Source: an uncultured Bacillota bacterium
GTDB lineage: Bacteria; Bacillota; Clostridia; Oscillospirales; Oscillospiraceae
Reading direction: 5' to 3'
Length of the DNA: 55,659 bases
NCBI GenBank assembly: GCA_947426945.1
Contig: CANEFX010000018.1
Coordinates: 1 to 55,659, forward strand
Of this stretch, positions 25,176-34,202 are shown piece by piece (position 1 is the stretch's first letter; each line of letters begins with the position of its first letter). Under the pieces are notes generated by a model. That model was not told the origin of the DNA. It saw only the letters and a program-made list of their open reading frames with translations, and did not search any database. The position numbers and the translations under genes were made by a program.

Positions 25176-26585
25176 CTAAATCAATTCCCCGAACAGGGAC
25201 CACTTGTTGGCCCCGGTGATTTTCACGTCCCGGAACCGGCCTGGGGCGGACTTGTCGCCTGTGACCCGGACCAGCCGGTTGCCGGGAGTGCGGGCAGTGA
25301 GATCCCAGCGCGCGTCGTCGGATGCGCCGTCAATCAGGCAGCGCACCGTTTTCCCAATGTAGGCGGCATGCTTTTCCTCGGAGATCTGATCCTGAAGGGC
25401 GGTGAGGCGGTTAAAGCTGGCCAATTTTTCCTCCCGGGGTATGGGGTCGTCCATCTCCGCCGCCGGGGTGCCGGGGCGGGGGGAAAAGATAAAGGTGAAC
25501 AGCGCGTCAAAGCGGACCTCCTCCAGCACCCGGAGGGTGTCCTCAAATTCCTCGGTGGTTTCGCCGGGAAAGCCCACAATGACGTCGGAGGTAAGGACGA
25601 TATCGGGGATCAGGGCCTTGAGCGCCTTGATTTTTTCCAGATACTCCGACCGGGTATGGCGGCGGTTCATCGCCTTGAGGACCCGGTCGTTCCCCGCCTG
25701 GAAGGGCAGGTGGAGCACCGGGGCCACCTTTTCGCACCGGGCCATGGTCTCAAAGAGCTTTTGGGTGGCGTCCTTGGGGTGGGAGGTCATAAAACGGATA
25801 AGGAAGTCCCCGGAGATGGCGTTGACCTGCTCCAGCAGGCCGGAAAAATCCAAGGACTCGTCCAGGTCCCTGCCATAGGAGTTCACATTCTGACCCAGCA
25901 GGGTGATATCCTTATAGCCCTCGCTGACCAGCTGCCGCACCTCAGCCAGGATATCCTCTGGTTTTCGGGAGCGCTCCCGTCCCCGGACGTAGGGCACGAT
26001 GCAGTAGGAGCAGAAGTTGTTGCAGCCGTACATAACGGAAACCCAGGCTTTTACCTTGTCCTGCCGCACCACAGGGAGGCCCTCGGCGATGGACCCGGCC
26101 TCATCAGCCACAGAGAAGGTCCGCCCGTGGCGGGTGAGCAGGCCGCAGACCATCTCCGGAAATTTCCAGAGGGCGTGGGGGCCGAACACCAGGTCCACAT
26201 GGCGGTAGGACTCCCGGATTTTTTTGGCCACACGGGGCTGCTGGGCCATGCAGCCGCACAGGCAGATGAGGGTGTCCGGGTGGCGGCGCTTCACGTGGAC
26301 CAGAGCGCCCACGTTGCCAAAGACCCGCTGCTCCGCGTGCTCCCGGATGGCGCAGGTATTAATGACGATAATCCGGGCTTTCTCCTCGTCGCCGGTAAAA
26401 CCAAAGCCCATTTTTTCCAGACAGCCCCGGATGCGCTCGGAGTCGGCCTCATTCTGCTGGCAGCCGTAGGTGTCCACAAAGGCAAGGGGCTTTTCCGGCC
26501 ACTGGGCGGTCAGCCGGGCCACGGCGGCGCAGTACTCCAGCTGTTTTTCTATCTCGGCGGGGGAAATCACGGTGGTGCGTTCCAT
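25176..26585 (-). CDS. miaB: tRNA methylthiotransferase MiaB
   Basis: A 469-residue radical SAM methylthiotransferase acting on i6A37 made by MiaA. The UPF0004 domain has the three auxiliary cluster Cys (FVDTYGCQQNEAD, INTCAIREHAEQR, LCGCMAQQP). The radical SAM motif is CNNFCSYC (CxxxCxxC) in VMYGCNNFCSYCIVPYVRG. A TRAM domain closes the protein. ATG 26585 (MERTTVISPAEIEKQ) has GGGAGG upstream; the 21-residue longer reading lies in the promoter. It starts the miaB-mutS transcription unit. Confidence 0.96.
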   Translation of the reverse strand: MERTTVISPAEIEKQLEYCAAVARLTAQWPEKPLAFVDTYGCQQNEADSERIRGCLEKMGFGFTGDEEKARIIVINTCAIREHAEQRVFGNVGALVHVKRRHPDTLICLCGCMAQQPRVAKKIRESYRHVDLVFGPHALWKFPEMVCGLLTRHGRTFSVADEAGSIAEGLPVVRQDKVKAWVSVMYGCNNFCSYCIVPYVRGRERSRKPEDILAEVRQLVSEGYKDITLLGQNVNSYGRDLDESLDFSGLLEQVNAISGDFLIRFMTSHPKDATQKLFETMARCEKVAPVLHLPFQAGNDRVLKAMNRRHTRSEYLEKIKALKALIPDIVLTSDVIVGFPGETTEEFEDTLRVLEEVRFDALFTFIFSPRPGTPAAEMDDPIPREEKLASFNRLTALQDQISEEKHAAYIGKTVRCLIDGASDDARWDLTARTPGNRLVRVTGDKSAPGRFRDVKITGANKWSLFGELI

Positions 26586-26619
26586 AAGAACCTCCCAGAA
26601 GCACTGTTTTAACTTATAC

Positions 26620-26648
26620 AGTATACTATTTCTTTCCGCAAAACACAA
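26620..26648 (-). promoter_or_regulatory. Sigma-A promoter of miaB-mutS
   Basis: Minus strand: TTGTGT (26643-26648), 17 bases, TATACT (26620-26625), 35 bases upstream of the miaB ATG. No LexA box is seen. Confidence 0.7.
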
Positions 26649-26758
26649 GGGATTTTCGCCGGCAGGAAGTGCCGGCCGAGAAGATTTGTTTTCACGTTTC
26701 CCCCCTATGAGGCGTGAAAAACACAGATAAAGTTCCGGGCTTGGAGCGCTCCCCCGCG

Positions 26759-26788
26759 GTCATATCCCTGTCCTGCCGGGCATAGAAT
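26759..26788 (+). promoter_or_regulatory. Sigma-E-type sporulation promoter of spoIIP
   Basis: GTCATAT (26759-26765), 15 bases, CATAGAAT (26781-26788). This fits the mother-cell sigma-E pattern, in which -10 elements read CATACAnT-like, and spoIIP belongs to that regulon in Bacillus. Confidence 0.7.
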
Positions 26789-26825
26789 GGTACCGCACAG
26801 CTTACGCAGGATAAGGAGTGATACT

Positions 26826-27989
26826 ATGGCGGACAGGGGACAGGTGGGACGGGCCCTGCGCCGGGGGGCGGCGCTGGGACTGGTGCTGGCGGCGGCCTGG
26901 GGGGTAAGCCTGACAGCGGACCTGAGAGAGATGGAACGCGGCCTGACCGCCCTGGGGGAGGAGCCGGCGCTGGCGGTGTCACTGATGAAATCCCAGCTGG
27001 GGGAGCTGCCCGGCCAGGAGCGGGGGCTGACCGGCTGGGGCCGCCTGCTGCTGAAGTCGTCTCCCCTCCTGGCGGCCGGAGAGGAGGCGGTGCTGGCGCG
27101 CCGGGGCGGGCGGGATGACCCCGGCGCGGCCGAATCGGAGGAGCCGGACCCGGCAGACCGGGAGGACGTAGAAGCGCCGGAGCTGGAGCCCCCCGCCGGC
27201 GGGGAGAACATCGTGGAGATGACCGGCCGGGGCAAGGAAGGCAGCCAGTACCTCCGGGACGGCGGGGTCTATGTCTACAACCGCACCGGCCTGGAGCTGG
27301 ATGCCTCCCTGCTCCGGGAGGGGACGGTGGACGTGCCTTTGGGGGAAGGGCCTCAGATTCTGATCGTCCACACCCACGGCAGTGAGGCCTACTCCATGTC
27401 CGACGGCGATACATATGAGGAGAGCGATCCCTACCGCACCACCGACTGCACCCATAACGTGGTCCGGGTGGGGGAGGAGATCGCCACTGTATTCCGGGCT
27501 TACGGCTTTCAGGTGATTCACGACACCTCTCTGTGCGACTACCCCGCCTACAACGGGGCCTATGACCGCTCCAAGGCGGCAGTGGAGCAGTGGCTGGCGC
27601 AGTATCCCTCCATTCAGGTGGTCTTTGACGTCCACCGGGACGCCCTGGTGGGGAATGAGGGGGAGATCTATAAGCTGGTGTCCGATGAGGCGGGGCAGAA
27701 GGTGGCCCAGGTGATGATGGTGCTGGGCACCGACGCCGGGGGGGCGGAGCACCCTCGCTGGAGGGATAATCTGGCCTTTGCCCTCAAATTGCAGGGAAAC
27801 CTGGTGAAGGGCTACGCCAGCCTGGCCCGGCCCGCCGTCCTGCGCAAAAGCCGCTATAACCAGCAGCTCTCGCCCGGTTCCGTTCTGGTGGAGGTGGGCG
27901 GCCACGGCAATACCCTGTCAGAGGCCATCGCCGGGGGCCGCCTCTGGGCAGACAACGTGGCCAGGACGCTGCTGGAGATGAAACAATAG
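26826..27989 (+). CDS. spoIIP: Stage II sporulation protein P
   Basis: A 387-residue SpoIIP, the amidase and endopeptidase of the engulfment machine with SpoIID and SpoIIM. The N-terminal membrane anchor is at about 15-35 (AALGLVLAAAWGVSLTADL). The catalytic amidase domain has LIVHTHGSEAYS (zinc His), VFDVHRDAL, and NQQLSPGSVLVEVGGHGNTL with the last His/Glu ligands. The ribosome site AAGGAG precedes ATG 26826. The upstream sigma-E-like promoter supports its assignment. It is one of the strongest signs that this organism forms spores. Confidence 0.95.
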   Translation: MADRGQVGRALRRGAALGLVLAAAWGVSLTADLREMERGLTALGEEPALAVSLMKSQLGELPGQERGLTGWGRLLLKSSPLLAAGEEAVLARRGGRDDPGAAESEEPDPADREDVEAPELEPPAGGENIVEMTGRGKEGSQYLRDGGVYVYNRTGLELDASLLREGTVDVPLGEGPQILIVHTHGSEAYSMSDGDTYEESDPYRTTDCTHNVVRVGEEIATVFRAYGFQVIHDTSLCDYPAYNGAYDRSKAAVEQWLAQYPSIQVVFDVHRDALVGNEGEIYKLVSDEAGQKVAQVMMVLGTDAGGAEHPRWRDNLAFALKLQGNLVKGYASLARPAVLRKSRYNQQLSPGSVLVEVGGHGNTLSEAIAGGRLWADNVARTLLEMKQ

Positions 27990-27992
27990 GAA

Positions 27993-28020
27993 ACCCGCCG
28001 GGACCGTTCTCCCGGCGGGT
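27993..28020 (+). terminator. Hairpin after spoIIP
   Basis: ACCCGCCGGG (27993-28002) pairs with CCCGGCGGGT (28011-28020). The T tract is poor (CAATTACG). Confidence 0.5.
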
Positions 28021-28067
28021 CAATTACGCCTGAATTTCTTTATATCGTCAAGCTGGAAACGCAGAAA

Positions 28068-28098
28068 GATCCTCCAGGACTGTCAGTCCCGGAGGATC
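28068..28098 (-). terminator. Terminator of the small RHH gene
   Basis: GATCCTCC-AGGACT pairs with AGTCCC-GGAGGATC, immediately at the stop, with a short T run on the minus side. Confidence 0.65.
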
Positions 28099-28270
28099 AA
28101 TTTACATCTTCTTTTAGGCAGGCCTCAATCATGCTGATAACCACGTTGTTAAAGCTGGTACTGTTGACAAAGGCCATATTATCAATTTTTGAAGCCAGTG
28201 TTTCGGAGATATACAAAGTCTTATAAATATGCTTTACGCGTTGTTTCGTATTTTTAATCTGAAAAGACAT
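28097..28270 (-). CDS. Small ribbon-helix-helix-like protein
   Basis: A 57-residue basic protein starting MSFQIKNTKQRVKHIYKTLY at ATG 28270, with GGGGGGA upstream. The segment KTLYIS (strand), ETLASKIDNMA (helix 1), a turn and TSFNNVVISMIEACL (helix 2) fits an Arc/MetJ/CopG-type DNA-binding fold. Such proteins often act as antitoxins or local repressors, but no toxin gene is beside it. It lies between spoIIP and a small unknown gene that reads the other way. GC content is lower than in flanking genes. Confidence 0.6.
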   Translation of the reverse strand: MSFQIKNTKQRVKHIYKTLYISETLASKIDNMAFVNSTSFNNVVISMIEACLKEDVN

Positions 28271-28485
28271 GGTATCCCCCCGATCCATATCTTATTCTAA
28301 TATATTTTGTTGTTTGTTCCTAGAGTAGAAAAATATGTGAGAAATTTCTAAGGTACATTTGGAAACAGGTGCTGTGATAGAATCTTTGTAAGCACAGGAA
28401 CAGGTAATATTAAGTATAGAGGTTATAATCCGGTTTGATAAGGGGATATAATCCCCATATTAGAAAAATGGTGGGGGGAGAACAA
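28271..28485. other. AT-rich divergent intergenic region
   Basis: This 215-base stretch is distinctly AT-rich. It holds two plus-strand TATAATCC copies (near 28424 and 28447) separated by about 22 bases. No convincing -35 partner is visible for either, and no ORF of note. Confidence 0.5.
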
Positions 28486-28827
28486 TTGCCTGAACAGGAG
28501 GAATGGGACCGCATAGAGGAAGAGGTGATGCGGCTGTGCGGATGTATGGCCCGCGTGCGGAAATTGCCCATGCCAGAAAAGATGTTTAAGCGCGAAGCGG
28601 AGTATGGGTTTTCGCCCGAGGGGAGAATTTATGCCGAGCGCTGTGCCCTTCAGGTCGGGCAGTTGCTGGAATTTAAGAGATTTATTTCAATCGTGGCGGA
28701 CAGCTATCTCCAACTGCTGGAAGAGCCGGAACAAGCGGAAAAAATCGGCCGGGAGGGGCTGGAAAAGCTCCATGCGTTTCTGAAGGACTACACCCGCCTG
28801 CTGGCGGAAGAGCTTAGCTGGTGCTGA
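28486..28827 (+). CDS. Small helical protein of unknown function
   Basis: A 113-residue acidic, all-helical protein (MPEQEEWDRIEEEVMRLCG to LLAEELSWC). I do not recognise the family. The start is taken as TTG 28486 because GGGGGGAG lies 5 bases upstream; an in-frame ATG at 28468 lies before that ribosome site, so a longer form is possible. The region between it and the small RHH gene is AT-rich. The pairing of a small regulator with a helical protein recalls the Xre/DUF6809-like modules, but the two proteins are not related in sequence. Confidence 0.6.
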   Translation: MPEQEEWDRIEEEVMRLCGCMARVRKLPMPEKMFKREAEYGFSPEGRIYAERCALQVGQLLEFKRFISIVADSYLQLLEEPEQAEKIGREGLEKLHAFLKDYTRLLAEELSWC

Positions 28828-28837
28828 GAAGGCGGAG

Positions 28838-28871
28838 TCCCGCCGGGTATATCCCGGCGGGATAATTTTTT
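28838..28871 (+). terminator. Rho-independent terminator
   Basis: TCCCGCCGGG pairs with CCCGGCGGGA, followed by TAATTTTTTAT. Confidence 0.8.
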
Positions 28872-28947
28872 ATCTCTCGACAGGTTTCCCCCGAAAAATG
28901 GACAGGCCCTCGCTATACTGGAAGAAACTGGAAGAGAGGGTGGGCGC

Positions 28948-31590
28948 ATGGGCGGCTGGCACAGCAAAAGCGTAGCGCAGGTGATGAAGGAGGTGGACGG
29001 CCGGCCTCAGGGACTGGCGGAGCGAGAGGCGGCCCGGCGGCTGGAGAAGTACGGACCAAACCGGCTGGCCCGGCCCGAACCCCCGGGTCTTTTCGTCCGG
29101 ATTTTAGGGCAGCTGAAAGATCCCATGATCCTGGTGCTGCTGGCGGCGGCGGCCCTGTCCCTGGCGGCCAGCGGAGGGGAGGACTGGCTGGACGGGGTGA
29201 TTATCCTGGTAATCGTAGTGGTCAACGGCATCATCTCCATCACCCAGGAGGACCACGCCCAGCAGGCCCTGGAGGAGCTGCGGCGGATGTCCTCTCCCCA
29301 GGCCGGCGTTCTGCGGGAGGGCGCCCCCCGAAGGGTGCCTGCCTCCGCCCTGGTGCCGGGGGATGTGATCCTTCTGGAGGCGGGGGACCAGGTCCCCGCC
29401 GACGCCCGTATTCTGGAGTGCAGCCGCCTCCAGGCCGACGAGTCGGCCATGACCGGGGAGTCGGTGCCGGTGGAGAAGCAGGCGGCGGGGGCGCTCCCGG
29501 AGGACACCCCCCTGGGGGACCAGGTAAATATGCTCATTTCAGGCACCCTTATTACCGCCGGCCGGGGGACCGCCCTGGTGGTGGCCACAGGCATGGACAC
29601 CCAGATGGGCCATATCGCCGGACTGCTGCTGGACAGCGGTCAGGGGGACACCCCGCTGCAAAAGCGGATGGGGGAAATCTCCAAATCCCTGTCCTTTCTG
29701 TGCCTGTCAGTGTGCGCAGTTATGTTTGGCGTGGGGCTGCTTCAGGGAAAGGAAATGCTGGACATGTTTCTCACCGCCGTCTCCCTGGCGGTGGCCGCCA
29801 TTCCCGAGGGCCTGCCCGCCATTGTCACCATTGTACTGGCTCTGGGGGTCCAGCGGCTGGCGGGGCGAAACGCCATTGTGAAAAAGCTGCCCGCTGTGGA
29901 GACCCTGGGCTGCGCCGGGGTAATCTGCTCTGACAAGACGGGCACGCTCACCCAGAACAGGATGACGGTGCAGCGGGTGTGGCTCGCCCCCGGGACCCTG
30001 CGGCGGGACGCCATGCTGGCGGGCGCTCTGTGCTCCGACGCCCGGCTTGCCTGGAAGGCCGGAGCCCCCGCCGCCTCCGGCGACCCCACCGAGGGAGCCC
30101 TGGTGGTGGCCGCCGCCCGGGACGGGGTGGACCAGAACCGGGAGCTGGAGCGCTTTCCCCGAGTGGCGGACATTCCCTTTGACTCCACCCGCAAGCTGAT
30201 GACCACCATACATACCGGCCCGGAGGGAGGCTGGACCGCTCTGGTAAAAGGAGCTCCGGATGTGCTGCTGGACCGGTGTGTCAATACGGCGAAGGGCCCC
30301 ATGACTCAGGGCGACCGGGCCCGGATTCTGGCCGCCAACGAGGAGATGGCCGGCCGGGCCCTGCGGGTGATTGCCGTAGCCCGGCGGGAGCTGGACCGTC
30401 TGCCCCGGCGTCCCGAGCCGGCGCAGGTGGAGCGGGAGCTCACCTTTCTGGGCCTTTTCGGCCTGATGGACCCGCCCCGGCCCGAGGTGCGCGCCGCCGT
30501 GGCCAAGTGCCACCTGGCGGGGGTGCGGCCGGTGATGATCACCGGGGACCACCGGGCCACGGCCATCGCGGTAGCCCGGGAGCTGGACATCGCCCGCCCC
30601 GGGGACTGGTCGGTGACGGGGGCGGAGCTGGATTTCATGCCCCAGGAGCTGCTGGAGAACGATATTGAAAAGTTTGCCGTATTTGCCCGGGTGTCTCCGG
30701 AGCACAAGATGCGCATCGTCCAGGCCTGGCAGAAGCGGGGCCGGGTGGTGGCCATGACGGGGGACGGGGTGAACGACGCCCCCGCCCTGAAGGCGGCCGA
30801 CATCGGCTGCGCCATGGGCAAAACGGGCACCGACGTGGCCAAGGGTGCGGCGGATATGATTCTCACCGACGACAACTTCTCCACGATTGTGGCCGCCATC
30901 GAGGAGGGCCGGGGTATTTATTCCAACATCCGCAAGGCCATTCATTATCTGCTCTCCTGCAATATCGGGGAAATTTTTACCATCTTTGCCGCCACTCTTC
31001 TGGGGTTCGGGCAGATGCCCCTGGCGCCGGTGCAGCTGCTGTGGCTCAACCTGGTCACCGACTCCCTCCCCGCCCTGGCCCTGGGGGTGGAGCCGGTGGA
31101 GGAGGGGGTCATGGAGGAAGAGCCGCGGGACGCCTCCGAGGGGCTCTTTAACCGGAAGTTTTCCATCCGCCTGGCCTGGCAGGGGCTGATGGTGGGGGGA
31201 CTCACCCTGGCGGCCTACTTTCTGGGCCTTACCCGGCTTGCCGAGCCCGGGATGGAGAGCGCGGCGGCCAACACCATGGCCTTCGCCACGCTCACCCTGT
31301 GCCAGCTGTTCCACGCCTTCAACGTCCGCAGCGAGGACCGCTCCCTCTTCTCCCAGGGGATTCTCTCCAACCCGGCCATGAACCGGGCCTTTCTGGCGGG
31401 TTTGGCCATGCAGCTGTCTGTTCTGCTGATTCCGCCCCTCCAGGGGGTGTTTTCCGTCGCGCCCATGAGCGCCCTTCAGTGGCTCGCGGTCCTGGTCCTG
31501 GCTATAGCTCCCATCCCGATCTGCGAGGTAGCCAAGGCGTCAGGCCGTAAGGGGAAGATTGCGGAGACCAGAGAGACGGCAATAAAATAG
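28948..31590 (+). CDS. Cation P-type ATPase, Ca2+-type (P2A)
   Basis: An 880-residue P2A ATPase that exports cations at the cost of ATP. The phosphorylation motif is SDKTGTLTQNRM (Asp near 329), the actuator TGES is MTGESVPVEKQ, the nucleotide domain has KGAPDVLLDRC and the hinge MTGDGVNDAPALKAADIG. Transmembrane motif PEGLPAIVTIVLALGV (M4) and NLVTDSLPALALGVEP (M6) are those of Ca2+ pumps such as LMCA1. Ten membrane segments are predicted, length 880 is normal. ATG 28948 has GAGAGGGTG upstream. It is a single gene between two terminators. Confidence 0.93.
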   Translation: MGGWHSKSVAQVMKEVDGRPQGLAEREAARRLEKYGPNRLARPEPPGLFVRILGQLKDPMILVLLAAAALSLAASGGEDWLDGVIILVIVVVNGIISITQEDHAQQALEELRRMSSPQAGVLREGAPRRVPASALVPGDVILLEAGDQVPADARILECSRLQADESAMTGESVPVEKQAAGALPEDTPLGDQVNMLISGTLITAGRGTALVVATGMDTQMGHIAGLLLDSGQGDTPLQKRMGEISKSLSFLCLSVCAVMFGVGLLQGKEMLDMFLTAVSLAVAAIPEGLPAIVTIVLALGVQRLAGRNAIVKKLPAVETLGCAGVICSDKTGTLTQNRMTVQRVWLAPGTLRRDAMLAGALCSDARLAWKAGAPAASGDPTEGALVVAAARDGVDQNRELERFPRVADIPFDSTRKLMTTIHTGPEGGWTALVKGAPDVLLDRCVNTAKGPMTQGDRARILAANEEMAGRALRVIAVARRELDRLPRRPEPAQVERELTFLGLFGLMDPPRPEVRAAVAKCHLAGVRPVMITGDHRATAIAVARELDIARPGDWSVTGAELDFMPQELLENDIEKFAVFARVSPEHKMRIVQAWQKRGRVVAMTGDGVNDAPALKAADIGCAMGKTGTDVAKGAADMILTDDNFSTIVAAIEEGRGIYSNIRKAIHYLLSCNIGEIFTIFAATLLGFGQMPLAPVQLLWLNLVTDSLPALALGVEPVEEGVMEEEPRDASEGLFNRKFSIRLAWQGLMVGGLTLAAYFLGLTRLAEPGMESAAANTMAFATLTLCQLFHAFNVRSEDRSLFSQGILSNPAMNRAFLAGLAMQLSVLLIPPLQGVFSVAPMSALQWLAVLVLAIAPIPICEVAKASGRKGKIAETRETAIK

Positions 31591-31598
31591 TCAAGAGC

Positions 31599-31637
31599 AC
31601 AGCCCCGCCGGCAAGCGCCTGGCGGGGCTGTTGTATT
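31599..31637 (+). terminator. Terminator after the P-type ATPase
   Basis: ACAGCCCCGCC (31599-31609) pairs with GGCGGGGCTGT (31621-31631), then TGTATT. Confidence 0.75.
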
Positions 31638-31687
31638 GGGCCGGGAGAGGAAAAAACATAAATTAAGGAAAATCTAAGAATATTTCA

Positions 31688-31716
31688 TTTCCAAAGCCGT
31701 CCGCTTGTGATATAAT
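31688..31716 (+). promoter_or_regulatory. Probable sigma-A promoter of zapA
   Basis: TTTCCA (31688-31693), 17 bases, TATAAT (31711-31716). The -35 is weak; TGA before the -10 does not make a clear extended -10. Confidence 0.5.
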
Positions 31717-31770
31717 GTCTCTATCTGTAAAAAACTGAGGAATCAGAAAAAGAGCGGGGAGGAATCGGTT

Positions 31771-32085
31771 ATGAAAAACAGAATCGTGGTCACCATCGGC
31801 GGCAGGGATTATACCATGGTTGCGGTGGAGGACGAGGCATACGTCCGCCGGTGCGCCGAGCTGGTCGATCAGCAGATTCAGGAGATATCGGCGGGCGGAC
31901 GGCTCTCCCAGACGGACGCGGCGGTGCTGGCCGCCATGAACGTGGCCGACCTGTACCTGAAGGAGCAGGAGAGCTCGGAAAATCTCCGCCGTCAGGTGAA
32001 GGAAAACCTGGAAGAGGCCAACACGCTGAAGCTGGAGCTGTCCGAGGCCAAGCGGGAGATTTTCAAGCTGGGCACCAAGAAATAA
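31771..32085 (+). CDS. zapA: Cell division protein ZapA
   Basis: A 104-residue FtsZ-ring stabiliser. The N-terminal globular domain reads KNRIVVTIGGRDYTMVAVED then YVRRCAELVDQQIQEI, and a C-terminal coiled coil follows (LKEQESSENLRRQVKENLEE). This is the Firmicute form of ZapA, normal length. It lies 18 bases upstream of the U32 gene, an order common in Clostridia. Confidence 0.9.
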   Translation: MKNRIVVTIGGRDYTMVAVEDEAYVRRCAELVDQQIQEISAGGRLSQTDAAVLAAMNVADLYLKEQESSENLRRQVKENLEEANTLKLELSEAKREIFKLGTKK

Positions 32086-32103
32086 AGAAGGGAGGCGCCG
32101 CCT

Positions 32104-34191
32104 ATGATGGAGCTGCTGGCTCCCGCGGGGTCTATGGAGGCGGTGACGGCCGCGGTCCAAAACGGGGCGGACGCCGTCTATTTTGGATATGGAGACTTCA
32201 ATGCCCGCCGCAGCGCCAAAAATTTTACCAGAGAGGAGGCCGCGGCGGCGGTCTCCTACTGCCATCTCCGGGGATGCAAGGTAAACCTGACGCTGAATAC
32301 CCTGCTCACCGACCGGGAGCTGCCGGCCGCGGCGGAGGTGGCCGCCCACGCCAGCGATATCGGAGTGGACGCGGTCATCGTCCAGGACCTGGGGGCGGTG
32401 CGGATGCTCCGTCAGTCGCTCCCCGACCTGCCCATCCACGGCTCCACTCAAATGACCGTCCACTCCCTGGACGGGGTGAAGCTGTGCGCCGACCTGGGGA
32501 TGGAACGGGTGGTGCTGGGCCGGGAGCTGAGCCGGGACCAGATCGCCTATATCTGCAAAAATTCCCCCATTGAGATCGAGGTGTTCGGCCACGGAGCCCT
32601 GTGCATGTGCTGGTCGGGCCAGTGCTTTTTCTCCTCCGTCATCGGCGGGCGCAGCGGAAACCGGGGAATGTGTGCCCAGCCCTGCCGCCTGAACTACGGC
32701 TGGGGCGGCCGTGCGGACGAATACCCCTTGTCTCTGAAGGACCTGTCCATGGCGGGCCATCTGAGGGAGCTGCAGGACATGGGGGTGGCGTGCCTCAAGC
32801 TGGAGGGCCGGATGAAGCGGCCGGAGTATGTGGCCGTCGTCACCGGAGTCTACGCCCGGGCGTTGCGGGAAAACCGGGAGCCCACCCCCCAGGAGATCGA
32901 GCTGTTAAAGCAGGCCTTTTCCCGCCAGGGCTTTACCGACGGGTACTATATGAACCAAAAGGGCCCGGACATGTTCGGCACCCGCCAGGAGGAGAAGGAG
33001 CCCCGGGAGCTGTACGCCCAGGCCCGGTCCACCTATGAGGGCGGGGTGGAGAACCGGAAGGAGCCGGTGCGCATGTTCGCCCTTATTGAGCCAGGCAGGC
33101 CCGCCCAGGTGGCGGTGCAGGACCGCCAGGGCCGGGTGGCCCAGGTGGAGGGCCCCGTGCCCGAGGAGGCCAGGAACGTCCCTCTCACCCGGGAGAAGGT
33201 GGAGAGCCAGCTTGCCCGCACCGGGGGCACCCCCTTCGGCTGTGAAAAGGCCACCGCCAAGGTGGCGGAGGGCCTGTCCCTCCCTCTGTCCGCCCTCAAC
33301 GACCTGCGCCGGCGGGCGCTGGAGGAGCTGACGAAGCAGCGGGGGACGGCGCCCCGGCGGCGGCGGACCGCCTACCAGCCCGGTGTGCGGTATGAGAACC
33401 AGAAAGAGCCGCCGGTATTCACCGTCTCCCTGCGGACGGCCGGCCAGCTCAGCGGCGATCTGCTGAAGCTGAACCCCGCCCTCATCTATCTCCCTGCCGA
33501 CGAGGGGGCTTCCCATCCTGAGGCGGTGGAGCGGTGCCGGCAGGCGGGGGTGCCTGTGGCTGTCTCTCTGCCCCGCATCTGCACTGACGGGGAGCTGCCC
33601 CGGCTGGAGCAGGATCTGGTGGCCCTGCGGGAGCTGGGAGTGACCGAGGCCCTGGCCGGCACCTGGGGCGCGGTGCGCCGGGCCCGCCAGATGGGCTTTC
33701 AGGTCCGGGGGGACTACGGCCTGGGGGCATACAACAGCCAGACCATGAAGGAGCTGCGCCGGCTGGAACTGCTGTCCGCCACCCTCTCCTTCGAGCTGAA
33801 ATTTCCTCAGATACGGGATATCTCAAAGGCCGTTCCCGCCGAGATTATCGCCTACGGCCGCCTGCCCCTGATGATTACGGAGAACTGCATCATTTATAAT
33901 CACTGCGGCCGCCACACCTGCGACAACGTGAACCTGCTCACCGACCGAAAGGGGGAGCGCTTCCCCGTGGTCAAGGCCTGGGGGTGCCGGAACGAGATTC
34001 TCAACTCCAAAAAGGTCTTTCTGGCGGACAAGCAGGCCGACTGGCGGCGTCTGGGCCTGTGGGGGGCCCGGCTCATGTTCACCACCGAGAACGCCCTGGA
34101 GTGCGCCCAGGTGCTGGAGCGGTACTTGAACCAGGGCAAATATCAGCCCAACGATTTCACCCGGGGGCTGTATTACCGGGATGTGGAGTAA
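32104..34191 (+). CDS. U32 peptidase-family protein (RNA hydroxylation type)
   Basis: A 695-residue U32/DUF3656 protein. The U32 part starts MMELLAPAGSMEAVTAAVQN; the conserved cysteine block is FGHGALCMCWSGQCFFSSV and GNRGMCAQPCR, followed by KLEGRMKRPEYV. A DUF3656-like domain lies in the second half, with a final Cys-rich region (CIIYNHCGRHTCD). Members once called collagenases are now tied to prephenate-dependent hydroxylation of tRNA (TrhP) or 23S rRNA (RlhA); the DUF3656 fusion favours the RlhA side. No protease activity need be assumed. ATG 32104 is preceded by GGAGG. Confidence 0.85.
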   Translation: MMELLAPAGSMEAVTAAVQNGADAVYFGYGDFNARRSAKNFTREEAAAAVSYCHLRGCKVNLTLNTLLTDRELPAAAEVAAHASDIGVDAVIVQDLGAVRMLRQSLPDLPIHGSTQMTVHSLDGVKLCADLGMERVVLGRELSRDQIAYICKNSPIEIEVFGHGALCMCWSGQCFFSSVIGGRSGNRGMCAQPCRLNYGWGGRADEYPLSLKDLSMAGHLRELQDMGVACLKLEGRMKRPEYVAVVTGVYARALRENREPTPQEIELLKQAFSRQGFTDGYYMNQKGPDMFGTRQEEKEPRELYAQARSTYEGGVENRKEPVRMFALIEPGRPAQVAVQDRQGRVAQVEGPVPEEARNVPLTREKVESQLARTGGTPFGCEKATAKVAEGLSLPLSALNDLRRRALEELTKQRGTAPRRRRTAYQPGVRYENQKEPPVFTVSLRTAGQLSGDLLKLNPALIYLPADEGASHPEAVERCRQAGVPVAVSLPRICTDGELPRLEQDLVALRELGVTEALAGTWGAVRRARQMGFQVRGDYGLGAYNSQTMKELRRLELLSATLSFELKFPQIRDISKAVPAEIIAYGRLPLMITENCIIYNHCGRHTCDNVNLLTDRKGERFPVVKAWGCRNEILNSKKVFLADKQADWRRLGLWGARLMFTTENALECAQVLERYLNQGKYQPNDFTRGLYYRDVE

Positions 34192-34202
34192 GGAGTAAGC
34201 CT

